Under the pieces are notes generated by a model that saw only the letters and a program-made list of their open reading frames with translations, had not been told where the DNA came from and made no database searches. 64,000 bases of DNA from Pseudeuparius sepicola (Eukaryota; Arthropoda; Insecta; Coleoptera; Anthribidae). This document shows positions 1 to 10,369 of the stretch, piece by piece (the stretch's first letter is position 1; each line of letters opens with the position of its first letter). The stretch covers positions 37,885,500 through 37,949,499 of the forward strand of contig OY987302.1 in assembly GCA_963920635.1 (NCBI GenBank), given 5' to 3'. The position numbers and the translations under genes are program-made.

Positions 1-385
1 TAAATAGAAGTATGTATGGACATGTTTGACGTCAAAAGCGTACAAATAAAATAAACTATTTATTTAGCTGAATAATCACAATACTGTGTTATATTTGACA
101 AAAATGTGCGGGGTAGGGACGTGCATTGTATTTTTTATTATTTCAAAGGGGTAAATACATAATTGAAATGATTAGGCGAATGCATTTTATTTTTAATTAG
201 TTATTAGAAAATTTTTTTTATTAGTTCTCTAGGTTCATAGGGGTAAAAAATAAATCAATAATCAGAATGAATATTTAGTGTCCCCATTATAATTTTAAAA
301 GAAATGGCTTGTGGCATATGGGACAAAATGCTTTGGTAATTGGCAACACCAAACTAGTTTCCAATATCTAATGGAAATTGTGTAT

Positions 386-480
386 GGGTCTTTCGGAGGT
401 GTGCAGACCACGACAGGTACCTGTTTCGGGCTTGTTGGCCCTCATCAGGCAGACGTAGCGCACCTCAGCCGAAAAGACCC
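386..480 (-). ncRNA. Probable type I hammerhead ribozyme
   Basis: Read on the minus strand, this segment has the hammerhead core in the right order. CTGATGA (complement of 442-448) is followed by a GGGC/GCCC stem II and then GAAA (complement of 424-427). Next comes a short self-complementary stem III, ACAGG-TA-CCTGT, and then GTC, with predicted cleavage between 412 and 411. The flanks close stem I: gggtcttt..cgg pairs with ccgaaagaccc, and gaggtg pairs with cacctc, leaving an internal loop where tertiary contacts normally form. A very short palindromic stem III is typical of hammerheads in animal retroelements and SINE-like repeats, which often act as dimers. I see only one copy here. The fold was made by eye and activity is inferred. 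Confidence 0.72.
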
Positions 481-1989
481 AAACACGTTGGCTTAGTGGA
501 AAAGGAACTAGTATAATGCGGTGAGCATTTACCATCCAACGCCATCTAGCTGGTAAATCAATAATAATCATTTATTTGCCGAATTAGGTGAAAATACACA
601 TCAGAGGACATGTAATTTCTCATTAAATACTACTAATTATTGTTTATAACGTGAATTAAACTATATGCGCAGGCAGGAGAACACACGTGGGCATGTGATT
701 ACTCATTACGCTGCAATTACGCGGTTAGGTCATACACTCAGCGCGCATGCACGAAGGGTAGGGGTTACCAGTGACGTAGGAGAAGGGGGTAATGTGGGAA
801 AAATGTAATGGGGGGACTATCCAGAACTGTCTTATATTAACTACTGAGAAGCCATGGCGACTATAAACAGGGGACCAGCAGGACCGGATTGGGCGATTAC
901 AACAATCAGCGAGGCGATCTCGTGAACACTCTTCCCGCATTTTAATATTTAACTCAACGATTCTACTCAATGGAATTAAAAACAGATTTATACTTAAAAT
1001 GCTAACGTATTAGGTATTAAACTTTTTAGGATATACTGTTTGGCAACTTTGTGTCGATATTCTCTATTCTCACCTTGCTCCTGAGTTTTTTAACAAAAAA
1101 TAAATTTTAAATTCACTGATTCCCATGGTTATTCTTGATCCGTCACCATGCCCTTTGAACACATGCACATGCACATGAGTGGATTGTAATAGGGATACAC
1201 AAAGAACTACACTCTTGTTCGGAAGTATAGTTCCACTATTTAATTTAATCTATAAAATCACACCCACCCTCAAAGCTGTGAGGTCTTGGGCCAGGTCCAG
1301 GAGATCGCGGCGAAGGTTGCCAGCGGTTTGGGAAGCGGGGACCGTATTTCAGCTTCTTTGGCTCTGTGGCATACATGACCCCAAATCAGCTATACTATGT
1401 TAGTGTTACCGTCATATTAATCGAAACTGTTATGTCGGAACTTTATTGTTGATGAGGCGGATAGACTTATCACCGAAAATCTGAATACTAGCATCCTTGT
1501 TTATGTATACTCTAATTAGCCAGTACTTGACAATGACATAGGGATCTGACAGAAATACAATAGATACAAGGCAGATTTTGCACAAATTAAATTTACCCAG
1601 CGGTTGTTATAGTAGAATTATTGTACATAAGAAAATTAATAGGCAACGACTGGGCCACTTTAATTTTTTAGCTCCAACGATTGCTTCTATCCAATATTGC
1701 TTTCATATCCTTATGACTCTATTACACATTGGCTAACTAGCAATTCCATAAACAAGGCTAGCATTGTCCTAGTCGCCACCCAGCACTGCCAACTCAACTG
1801 TTTTCTAACTAAATTGCTCATATGCATACATTTTTATTCTTACATTTTCGGAAAGTTAAATGACCAACAAAATATAAGTAGGTAGGTAACTCACTTTCTT
1901 TGAGTGGTCATTGAAGAAACAAAAGCCAAGGTCAAATCTGAGAGGTATATAGGCCTCTAAACTGGCCCTTCATTTGGATTAATTTGACC
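481..1989. other. Intergenic, no gene recognised
   Basis: This is AT-rich sequence with only short open frames that look random. A slightly GC-richer patch at about 1270-1400 is open on the minus strand for roughly 40 codons rich in Pro, Gly and Arg, but I could not match it to any family or find convincing splice sites. Confidence 0.5.
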
Positions 1990-2651
1990 CTCAGAGAAAT
2001 AACCAAGGATAGAGGGAGCAACAGCCTCAAAATACATACATTTGTAGTCAACCAACATCTTATGCAAATTTACCGAAGTAAACAAACATTAGGCCCGTGT
2101 GTACAACGTTTACCTGAGATAGGTTATGTCCTGAGAAATATCAATTTAGCCACATACCACACACTTTCTGCGTCCCATTGTATACAAAATCAATCACTAT
2201 ATCCTAAATACTACTAAATAGCCTTTAAATTAACAGAAAAACAATTAAAGACGGGAAAAATCCATACGTAAACAATCGGAAAACTTGGCATGCTGGGCAT
2301 ACACAAAACAAATATCGCTGAGTTACCGGACGCGGCGCCCGCGGCAGCAAAAGCAGCGTTGCCAAGTCGGGCGGTTTGAGGTATCTGTGACGATTTTATT
2401 AAAGTGATAACTAGATACTATAATTACACTGCAATTTAGTTTTAGTTTAAAATTGTTACAAACAAGAAATTAATAACTACATTTGTTAATTTAGCGTTAT
2501 GGGAGGAGTGCCTTCATTGAATCTCATTATTAAACCCTTCTGTTTTGAAATGAAATGCTGTAAACAATGGAGTACGCGGCATCACTCAAAAAGATGTTGG
2601 CTTTGTTTACTTTTTGTTCTTACTCCCTCTATCCTTGGTTATTTCTCTGAG
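1990..2651. repeat. MITE-like element with 29-bp inverted termini
   Basis: A perfect 29-bp inverted repeat, ctcagagaaataaccaaggatagagggag at 1990-2018 and its complement at 2623-2651, brackets about 660 bp with no coding potential. This is the form of a short non-autonomous DNA transposon. Flanks on both sides contain a ttgacc motif, so the true ends may lie a few bases further out. No target duplication was established. Confidence 0.55.
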
Positions 2652-2809
2652 ATTTGACCATAAGATAAATAAATACCACACAAATTGAACCAGGGGCCCA
2701 GGGACGGATGGGGTAGGGTCAACCGGCCCGGGAAGTTTAGTCGTTCCGGCCCAATAAGATATGTTGCAATAAAAAGCAGGTTTATTTTTATTTGGATATT
2801 ATATACATA

Positions 2810-3383
2810 CAGTGTGTCCCACTTAAGGACTGACCACCCCTGTAAAATTTTTATTTATAGCTCGATTTTCATAAACTTTTTTTTGTTGGATAGAGCTTCA
2901 AAAATGGCATCAAACACATAATTCAGGTGCCTCGTGCGTTAAAGTCATGGCCCACTGAGACGGTGTTTTAGCGCTGAAATTTCGAGAAGTACTATTAGGG
3001 ATTTTTTTAGAGGAAAATTAATGCCAGATTCTTATTCAGCGTTGTTCCAAATCCAAATGTACCAATTTGCATTATCATAGCTCTACAGGATGTTTCGAAA
3101 TTTTTAGTGCCCCACTTAATTAGTGTACCCCTGTAAAATTTTTATTTTTAGCTCGATTTCATAAACTTTTTTTTTGTCGGATAGAGATTCAATAATGGCA
3201 TTAAATGCATAATTCAGGTGCCTCGTGTGTTACATTCATGGCCCACTGAGACGAAGTTTTAGTGCTGAAATTTCGAGAAGCACTATTCGGGGCTTTTTTA
3301 GAGGAAAATTAATGCTAGATTTTTATTCAACGTTGTTGGAAACCCAAACGTACCAATTTGCATTAGAAAATGGAGGACTAATT
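2810..3383 (+). repeat. Left terminal repeat of outer element (two 290-bp units)
   Basis: Two tandem copies of a ~290-bp unit are visible. Each contains the phrases 'cagctcgatttt(c)ataaac', 'aattcaggtgcctcgtg', 'gcccactgagacg', 'gaggaaaattaatgc' and 'gtaccaatttgcatta'. The unit junction near 3090-3110 reads 'ctacaggatgtttcg'. The inverted counterpart is at 42055-42628. Confidence 0.8.
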
Positions 3384-3559
3384 GAAATGACTGAAATTTG
3401 AGTTTATGTTATGTTGTGTTGTTTATTCATGTATATGATGATATTAAATTAAATAAAAATTTTGTTCGCTAATAAATTTTTGAAAGAATATGAGTTCCTC
3501 ACGAATATTTTAGTGACCAACTTACCAGAAATTAAGAAAATAATTAAAACTAGCAATTC

Positions 3560-3760
3560 GCCCACCTGCGCTGGCGCGCAGGGTGGGCGTCTCCCCAGGC
3601 TTCGCCGCCGCAACCTTCTTTACTGCAACTCACGCGGGGACTTCGAACGTCTGGTCAGTGCGGCGGCTTCGCCGCCGCCGAAGTTCGGCCGCTTCGCGGC
3701 CTCACATCCCCCTCGCGATGGATGCCCCTCAGCTTATTGCCTCACTCGGCCTTCGGCCTC
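3560..3760. other. GC-rich stretch without recognised gene
   Basis: This is a GC-rich island of gccgccg/cttcgc repeats sitting just before the 67-bp tandem array. Open frames here are long only because of base composition. No family was recognised. Confidence 0.45.
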
Positions 3761-3769
3761 GTGCGCAAG

Positions 3770-4350
3770 CTGGTGGGCTCTGCCGGCCATTGCTCCTCGC
3801 TTCGCTCGTCGCGACTGGCTTCTTTTGGGTAATTCGCGCGTGGGCTCTGCCGGCCATTGCTCCTCGCTTCGCTCGTCGCGACAGGCTTCTTTTGGGTAAC
3901 TCGCGCGTGGGCTCTGCCGGCCATTGCTCCTCGCTACGCTCGTCGCGACAGGCTTCTTTTGAATGACTCGCGCGTGGGCTCTGCCGGCCATTGCTCCTCG
4001 CTTCGCTCGTCGCAACAGGCTTCTTTTAGGTAACTCGCGCGGGGGCTCTGCCGGCCATTGCTCCTCGCTTCGCTCGTCGCGACAGGCTTCTTTTGGTTAA
4101 TTCGCGCGTGGGCTCTGCCGGCCATTGCTCTTCGCTTCGCTCGTCGCGACAGGTTTCTTTTGGGTAACTCGCGCTTGGGCTCTGCCGGCCATTGCTCCTC
4201 GCTTCGCTCGTCGCGACAGGCTTCTCTTAGGTAACTCGCGCGTGGGCTCTGCCGGACATTGCTCCTCGCTTCGCTCGTCGCGACGGGCTTCTTTTGGGTA
4301 ACTCGCGCGTGGGCTCTGCCGGCCATTGCTCCTCACTTCGCTCGTCGCGA
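3770..4350. repeat. 67-bp GC-rich tandem repeat, about nine copies
   Basis: The unit contains tgggctctgccggccattg, ctcctcgcttcgctcgtcgc and gacaggcttcttttgggtaa. The phrase tgccggcc occurs at 3781, 3848, 3915, 3982 and 4049 and continues to about 4320, giving a 67-bp period. Copies differ by a few substitutions. Arginine- and alanine-rich open frames on both strands are products of the repeat and not genes. No matching array lies on the right side of the outer element. Confidence 0.85.
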
Positions 4351-4379
4351 TTTGCTAAAATCCATATTTTCTAAGTAAT

Positions 4380-7300
4380 CAAAGCTGCTGAGAAAAAATG
4401 TTTCAGGTAACTTTTTTTTGTTTTTCGGTGCTCTTCTCATACCAGCAGGAGGAAAGTCTCTAGCTCTGAAAATGAAAAAGTTTCCGTTGTTTTCTCTAAA
4501 ATCAAGTAGGCGGGGAAATTTTCTTTATCGTCGTTTTTCTTCTATCCCCCCACCTATTCGATCGCCGCTGAAACGAAATTTTTACCTCGCCAAACAAAAT
4601 AATTGTATCTGTTCTGGGAAAACCGAGTGTGCCATGGAAAAAATTTTTTTCGATAATTTTTCCCTTGTCATATGGGGCCGATCAAAAAAAGCCGCAAGTC
4701 TCTATCTCTATTAATAAGAAAGTTATTCGCCTAAGAAAAATCCAAGTAGGCCATGGAAAAAAAAAATTTTTCGGCGCAGCGTCATTTTACATTTTCTACC
4801 TAACGCACTTTGTCCCGTCTTTCTATCTCGTCGCATAAAAAAGTTGTGTTTTCCGGCGAAATCGAGTAGGCCATGGAATTTTTTTTTCACATTTCTCAAT
4901 CATTTCGCCCTGACAACCCAACAAAGGAAACCCGGATCTCCTATCTCTAAAGATAGCAAAGTTGCACTTGTTCAGTCAAAATCGAGGTAACCATGAACAA
5001 TTTTCGTCATCCATTTTTTTTTCCTCTCCCTATCTGCTTACAATCAAAACAAACGGCAACCCCGTATCTCTAATGGCAGAGGAGTAACGGTCGCTTAAAG
5101 AATTTCGAGGTTATGTTGTATCGTAAATTTCCAACTAAATTCGCAGTCTGAAAGTCGTCCATAACCTAAGAGATGTTGTTTTGGCGGCAAAAATCAAAAT
5201 TCCAACCCTCCGCGTCGACCGCTTCGAAAAAGCGCAATTATTCAACAGGTGTTCGGTAACTTGAAATTGTCACCCCCGTATACGTCCGTTTCGAAGTCGC
5301 AGATATTCAACAGGTGCGAGTTCTTCGGCCGGCGAAAAAATCCGCATGTCGACACCGCGTATATGCACCCTCAAGTGGCGGTTTGACTTCCCGCCATAAC
5401 CTCGAAGGCGCGACTGACGGCGAATCTAACCTCCGAAATGTATCGTAAAATTCCACGGTGTTTCGCCCTTCACATTTTCCAGAAAGAGACACCCGGTACG
5501 CATTCGCAGTTCGAAATTTCTATAACCTCAAAGGCCCTTTTGCTTGGCAGTAACGTTAAGGCGAATTCTAACCTCCATCGCCCAGTTTCAAAGTGCAAAA
5601 ATTCTCATATCGACACCAGGTACGCCTTCCCAAGTCGCATAGAGACGTCTAATCCTAACCTCTTGATCATTTCCTTTGCAGGCAACACCCTTGACATTAG
5701 AACCTAACTGAATGTAGGTTAGCCATCATTTTGAAAGTATAAAAGTCTTGTATACCTGAGGGTTCTGAAAGAAAAAATCTTCTAAAAAACGGCTAAGTCC
5801 CGGGAATCTGTTTTAACGTTTTTCTTGAAAATCAAGTAGGCTGGAAAAAATTGTTTCAAGTAACTTATATTTTCTGTCGCATGCCCTTTACATCCCCGAA
5901 GGAACCAAGTTTCTACCTTTGAAAACGAAAAAGTTGCACGCGTTTCCTCGAAAATGCGGCAGGTGGACGAAACATTTTTTTCAGGTAAAATATACAGGGT
6001 GTTGCGAGAAAGTGAGCGTGCACTTTTCCGTTTTCCCTATCTCCGAAAATGAAAACGTTTCGCGTATTTTCTCGAAAACCAAGTAGGCGGGGAAATTTTT
6101 TTTCACGTCGGTTCCCTTTCTTCCCCGTACACATTCCATACCAGCAGAAGCGAAATTTTTATCTCGCCTAACAAAAGAGTTGTATCTGTTCTGGGAAAAC
6201 TGAGAGTGTCATAAGAAAACAAATTATCGATAATTATCCCCTCGGCATTTGGAGTAGAAAAAAAAACGAAGTCTGTATCTCTACCAATAAAAAAGTTATA
6301 CACGTCCAAAAAATCGTCAAAAACCATGGAAAATTGTCCTCGCATTTGCCATCGACAAAATAAACAGTCTCTATCTCCACTAATAATAAAGTTATTCACC
6401 TCCGAAATGTATGGTAAAATTCCGCGTTGTTTCGCCCATCTCATTTTCCAGAAACAGACACTCGGTACGCATTCGCAGTTTGAAATGTCTATAACCTCAA
6501 AAGCCCTTTTGTTTGGCAGTAACGTGAAGGCGAATTCTAACTTCCCATCGTCCAATTTAAAAATGCAAAAATTCTCATATCGACACCAGGTACTTCTTCT
6601 CAAGTCGCATATTGACGTCTAATCCTAACCTCTAGATCATTTGCTTTGCTTTACACCCCTGTCATGGGAATCTAACCTGAATGTAGGTTAACCATCATTT
6701 TGAAAGTATAAAAGTCTTGTATACCTGAGGGTTCTGAAAGAAAAAATCTTCTCAATAAACGGCTAAGTCCCGGGAATCTGTTTTAACGTTTTTCTTGAAA
6801 ATCAAGTAGGCTGGAAAAAATTGTTTCAAGTAACTTATATTTTCTGTCGCGTGCCCTTTACATCGCCGAAGGAACCAAGTTTCTACCTTTGAAAACGAAA
6901 AAGTTGCACGCGTTTCCTCGAAAATGCGGCAGGTGGACGAAAAAATTTTCAGGTAAAATATACAGGGTGTTGCGAGAAAGTGAGCGTGCACTTTTCCGTT
7001 TTTCCCTATCTCCGAAAATGAAAAAGTTTCGCGTTTTTTCTCGAAAACCAAGTAGGCGGGTGAGTTTTTTTTTCACGTCGGTTCCCTTTCCTTCCCGTAC
7101 ACATTCCATACCAGCAGAAGCGAAATTTTTATCTCGCCAAACAAAAGAGTTGTGTCTGTTCTGGGAAAACCGAGCGTGCGTTGAAAAAATTTTCTTTTCG
7201 ATAATTTTCCCCTTGGCATTCGGGGCCGATCGAAAAAAACCGGAAGTCTCTATCTCCACTAATGAGAAAGTTCATTTCGTTTACAGGCAACACCCCTGTC

Positions 7301-8758
7301 ATAGGAACCTAACCTGAATGTAGGTTAGCCATCATTTTGAAAGTATAAAAGTCTTGTATACCTGAGGGTTCTGAAAGAAAAAATCTTCTCAAAAAACTCT
7401 CAAGTCCCGGGAATCTGTTGAAAATCAAGTAGGCTGTAAAAAATTGTTTCAAGTAACTTATATTTTCTTTCGCGTGCCCTTTACATCCCCGAAGGAACCA
7501 AGTTTCTACCTTTGAAAACGAAAAAGTTGCACGCGTTTCCTCGAAGATGCGGCAGGCGGACGAAAAATTTTTTTCGGGTAAAATATACAGGGTGTTGCGA
7601 GAAAGTGAGCGTGCACTTTTCCGTTTTTCCCTATCCTCGAAAATCAAAAAGTTGCGCGTATTTTCTCGAAAACCAAGTAGGCGGGGGAAAATTTTTACGT
7701 CGGTTTCCTTCCTTTCCCGTACACATTCCATCCCAACAGAAAGGAAATTTTTATTTCGCTAAAAAAAAGAGTGTTATCTGTTCTGGGACAACTGAGAGTG
7801 TCATAAGAAAAAACAAATTATCGATAATTATCCCCTCGGCATTTGGAGTAGAAAAAAAAAACGAAGTCTTTATCTCTACCAATAAAAAAGATATACACGT
7901 CCAAAAAATCGTCAAAAACCATGGAAAATTTTCCTCGCACTTGGTATCGAAAAAATAAACAGTCTCTATCCCCACTAATAATAAAGTTATTCACCTCCGA
8001 AATGTATTGTAAAATTCCGCGTTGTTTCGCCCATCACATTTTTCAGAAACAGACACCCGGTACGCATTCGCAGTTTGAAATGTCTATAACCTCAATGGCC
8101 CTTTTGCTTGGCAGTAACGTGAAGGCAAATTCTAACTTCCCATCGTCCAGTTTAAAAGTGCATAAATTCTCATATCGACACCAGGTACTTCTTCTCAAGT
8201 CGTATATTGACGTCTAATCCTAACCCCTAGATCATTTCCTTTGCTTTACACCCCTTTCATAGGAATCTAACCTGAATGTAGGTTAGCCGTCATTTTGAAA
8301 GTATAAAAGTCTTGTATACCTGAGGGTTCTGAAAGAAAAAATCTTCTCAAAAAACGGTCAAGTCCCGGGAATCTGTTTTAACGTTTTTCTTGAAAATCAA
8401 GTAGGCTGTAAAAAATTGTTTCAAGTAACTTATATTTTCTCTCGCGTGCCCTTTACATCCCCGAATGAACCAAGTTTCTACCTTTGAAAACGAAAAAGTT
8501 GCACGCGTTTCCTCGAAAATGCGGCAGGTGGACGAAAAATTTTTTTCGGGTAAAATATACAGAGTGTTGCGAGAAAGTGAGCGTGCACTTTTCCGTTTTT
8601 CCCTATCTCCGAAAATGAAAAAGTTTCGCGTATTTTCTCGAAAACCAAGTATAGGCGGGGGATTTTTTTTTCACGTCGGTTCCCTTTCTTTCCCGTACAC
8701 ATTCCATACCAGCGAAAGCGAAATTTTTATCTCGCCAAGCAAAAGAGTTGTGTCTGTT
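4380..8758. repeat. Diverged 120-bp-period satellite, left part
   Basis: A recurring phrase (about 'ctcgaaaatcaagtaggccatgg' followed by an A/T run) falls at 4501, 4621, 4741, 4861, 4981 and 5101, exactly 120 bp apart. It recurs at similar steps to 8758. A higher-order block beginning 'aacctgaatgtaggttagcc' repeats at about 5710, 6675, 7312 and 8272. Short open frames of up to 148 codons recur in every block with different sequence and strand and look like repeat artefacts. The array is interrupted by Polinton A and resumes at 39642 in the same orientation. Confidence 0.8.
8753..8758. repeat. Left 6-bp target duplication of Polinton A (TCTGTT)
   Basis: TCTGTT immediately precedes the AGTAGTATAGC terminus and is repeated exactly at 39636-39641 after the right terminus. 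Six-base target duplications are a Polinton hallmark. The uninterrupted satellite nearby reads 'gtgtctgttctggg' (about 7150), which matches the inferred empty site. Confidence 0.92.
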
Positions 8759-8779
8759 AGTAGTATAGCAAAGGGGACT

Positions 8780-9370
8780 CCAGGGCGGAAGTGACGTCAC
8801 AAGATGGCCGCCAAGGCGGGAAATTTGAAAATGACCTTGACCTGCGGGTTCAATGAACTTTAAGGGGTCACCTTGTTAACCTTGACCGGTCAATGAACTT
8901 TAAGAGGTCACCTTATTAACCTTGACCTGAAGGTCAATGAACTTTAAGAGGTCACCTTGACACGTGGCACTTTTTCTGGGAACGGAAGTGACGTCAATAT
9001 GGCCACCAAGGCGGGAAATTTGAAAATAACCTTGACCTGCGGGTTCAATGAACTTTAAGGGGTCACGTTCCATTAACCTTGACCTGAAGCTAGAGGTCAA
9101 GTGGTTACCAGATCGATAACCTTTAAGGGGTCATTGACCCGCGGGTTCAATGAACTTTAAGGGGTCACCTTGTTAACCTTGACCTAAAGGTCAATGAACT
9201 TTAAGAGGTCACCTTGTTAACCTTGACCGGTCCATGAACTTTAAGAGATCACCTTTTTAACCTTGACCTGAAGGTCAATGAACTTTAAGAGGTCACAGTT
9301 AACCTTGACCTGAGGGTCAATGAACTTTAAGAGGTCACCTTGTTAACCTGAAGGTCAGTGATCTCATCAC
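8780..9370. repeat. Subterminal AGGTCA/TGACGTCA repeat zone
   Basis: Imperfect units of about 40 bp repeat the phrase 'ttgacctgaaggtcaatgaactttaagaggtcacc'. They produce dense AGGTCA and TGACC half-sites in several orientations plus CRE-like TGACGTCA at about 8791 and 8990. The zone lies between the terminus and the first promoter and is copied in the right TIR. It could bind terminal-recognition or transcription proteins; that role is inferred. Confidence 0.75.
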
Positions 9371-9473
9371 CTTGACACGTGGCACCTTGATATAAAAAAC
9401 GTAAGCAAAATTTTTTCTGCTGTTGTTTGCACTAAAACAGTTGACGTAGCATTTAGGTGGGGGGCATTGGGGT

Positions 9474-9480
9474 TATAAGG
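9474..9480 (+). promoter_or_regulatory. TATA-like element upstream of the TIR gene
   Basis: TATAAGG in 'ggggttataaggagg' lies about 65 bp before the start of the 100-codon gene, with plausible initiator sequence 'ctcactatacccagtca' 25-35 bp downstream. It is repeated in the right TIR. Confidence 0.45.
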
Positions 9481-9539
9481 AGGACGCCGTTGGGAGAGCT
9501 CACTATACCCAGTCAACAGTGCTTGAATAATATTGAAAT

Positions 9540-9842
9540 ATGTCTTTACTCAAACAGTTGAACGAAAATAACTTCGTAAAAGAAATTGTGAGTGCAAGAG
9601 AGTTAGTGGTTGGTGAAAAACATAAAATTTTATCTTTTAGAAGAATTGAAACAAGGTACGGGGAGAAAGTGTTCGTCGAATTTGAAAATTTTCAAACTGC
9701 GCTACCTGCACGGTTCGTAAAAGAATTTACGTCTGAACGCATCGAAGACATAAACCGGGAAATCACCAACGGAAAGAAGATCTTCTTGACGAGTCTGGGC
9801 CTCATTGGTAGGACAACGAATATTAAATTTGAGGAAGAATGA
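9540..9842 (+). CDS. TIR-encoded ~100-residue Polinton protein, copy A-left
   Basis: This is a 100-residue acidic/basic mixed protein from an ATG that follows a TATA-like box. The C-terminal half (residues 39-97) contains YGEKVFVEFENFQTALP, then R-F, EFT-ERIE-INRE, NGKK, SLG and GR-TNI-F. All of these are shared with the diverged 102-residue protein of Polinton B. The alternating hydrophobic pattern suggests a small beta-rich domain. An OB-fold or ssDNA-binding role would suit an element with protein-primed replication, but that is speculation. The gene lies wholly inside the TIR, so the element carries two inward-facing copies. Its TGA overlaps the ATG of the next microORF. I recognise the sequence type only as Polinton-associated and do not know its function. 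Confidence 0.82.
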   Translation: MSLLKQLNENNFVKEIVSARELVVGEKHKILSFRRIETRYGEKVFVEFENFQTALPARFVKEFTSERIEDINREITNGKKIFLTSLGLIGRTTNIKFEEE

Positions 9843-9943
9843 ATCCCACTGACAAGAGGCGACGCAGACAACACTACAAAAGAAGATTGGAATTTTATCT
9901 AAGATCTCTTCAAAATTTGAAATATGAAATTCAAATGTATTAA
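9839..9943 (+). CDS. Overlapping microORF, 34 residues, copy A-left
   Basis: The start overlaps the preceding stop as ATGA (9839-9842). The product is a highly basic 34-residue peptide with N-terminal KRRRRQ and then a helix-like segment, YKRRLEFYLRSLQNLKYEI. The equivalent microORF of Polinton B has YRRKLQQYLKNLEALKYEL in the same place with the same ATGA overlap, so the reading frame appears to be under selection. The arrangement suits termination-reinitiation from one transcript. An amphipathic Leu/Tyr helix that dimerises or binds the upstream protein is an inference. Confidence 0.65.
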   Translation: MNPTDKRRRRQHYKRRLEFYLRSLQNLKYEIQMY

Positions 9944-10103
9944 ATAAATAAAAAGTTCAAAAACATAAATTTAGAAAATTGTAAAAAATAAAATATGAAA
10001 TCTAGTCTATCTTTTATTTACCCCTACAAAATTGAAACTCAAATCTGAATGTTCCGATTGCTTCTGAGCGCCGAACATATAAATACGTCCAAGTGCATTT
10101 GAC
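9890..10103 (+). repeat. 214-bp direct repeat, first copy
   Basis: This segment runs from within the microORF through an AATAAA-rich 3' end to the TATA region 'catataaatacgtccaagtgcatttgac'. It recurs nearly unchanged at 11249-11462, offset exactly 1359 bp. The first copy is also present in the right TIR (about 38294-38507), and the second copy is not. The second copy provides the promoter of the PLA2-like gene. Confidence 0.88.
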
Positions 10104-10369
10104 AGGATTCATTGACACTTGATAGACTATATTAATAACAATTTTGGGTGCGGTTACTTTAATTCCTAGTATATTTTTGGACATTTTCGTTCATTTTATT
10201 TACAAAATTATTCTTCCTTATTTTTTATAAGATTATAAGTTGGCTGAAGTAGCTGCATTAATGTTAAGAAATCTAAAAAACGTTGAAAAGTTATAAGTCT
10301 AAAGGAATAGCTCTGGATATTCTTATCTATTAATAAAAGTATTTCATTTTCTGACACGTCAGGTCAACA

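Noticed and set aside
1270..1400. Minus-strand open stretch rich in Pro/Gly/Arg
   Set aside because: No family match and no reliable splice sites; kept only as a note.
2685..2760. hAT-like transposon end ('caggggcccagggacggatgggg')
   Set aside because: There is only one end and no 8-bp duplication; a similar phrase at 45690-45715 does not form a pair with it.
3462..4336. Arg/Ala-rich open frames on both strands
   Set aside because: They are translations of the 67-bp tandem repeat in several frames.
5913..8800. Frames of 70-148 codons in the 120-bp satellite
   Set aside because: They recur in repeat units with shifted frames on both strands and lack any recognised domain.
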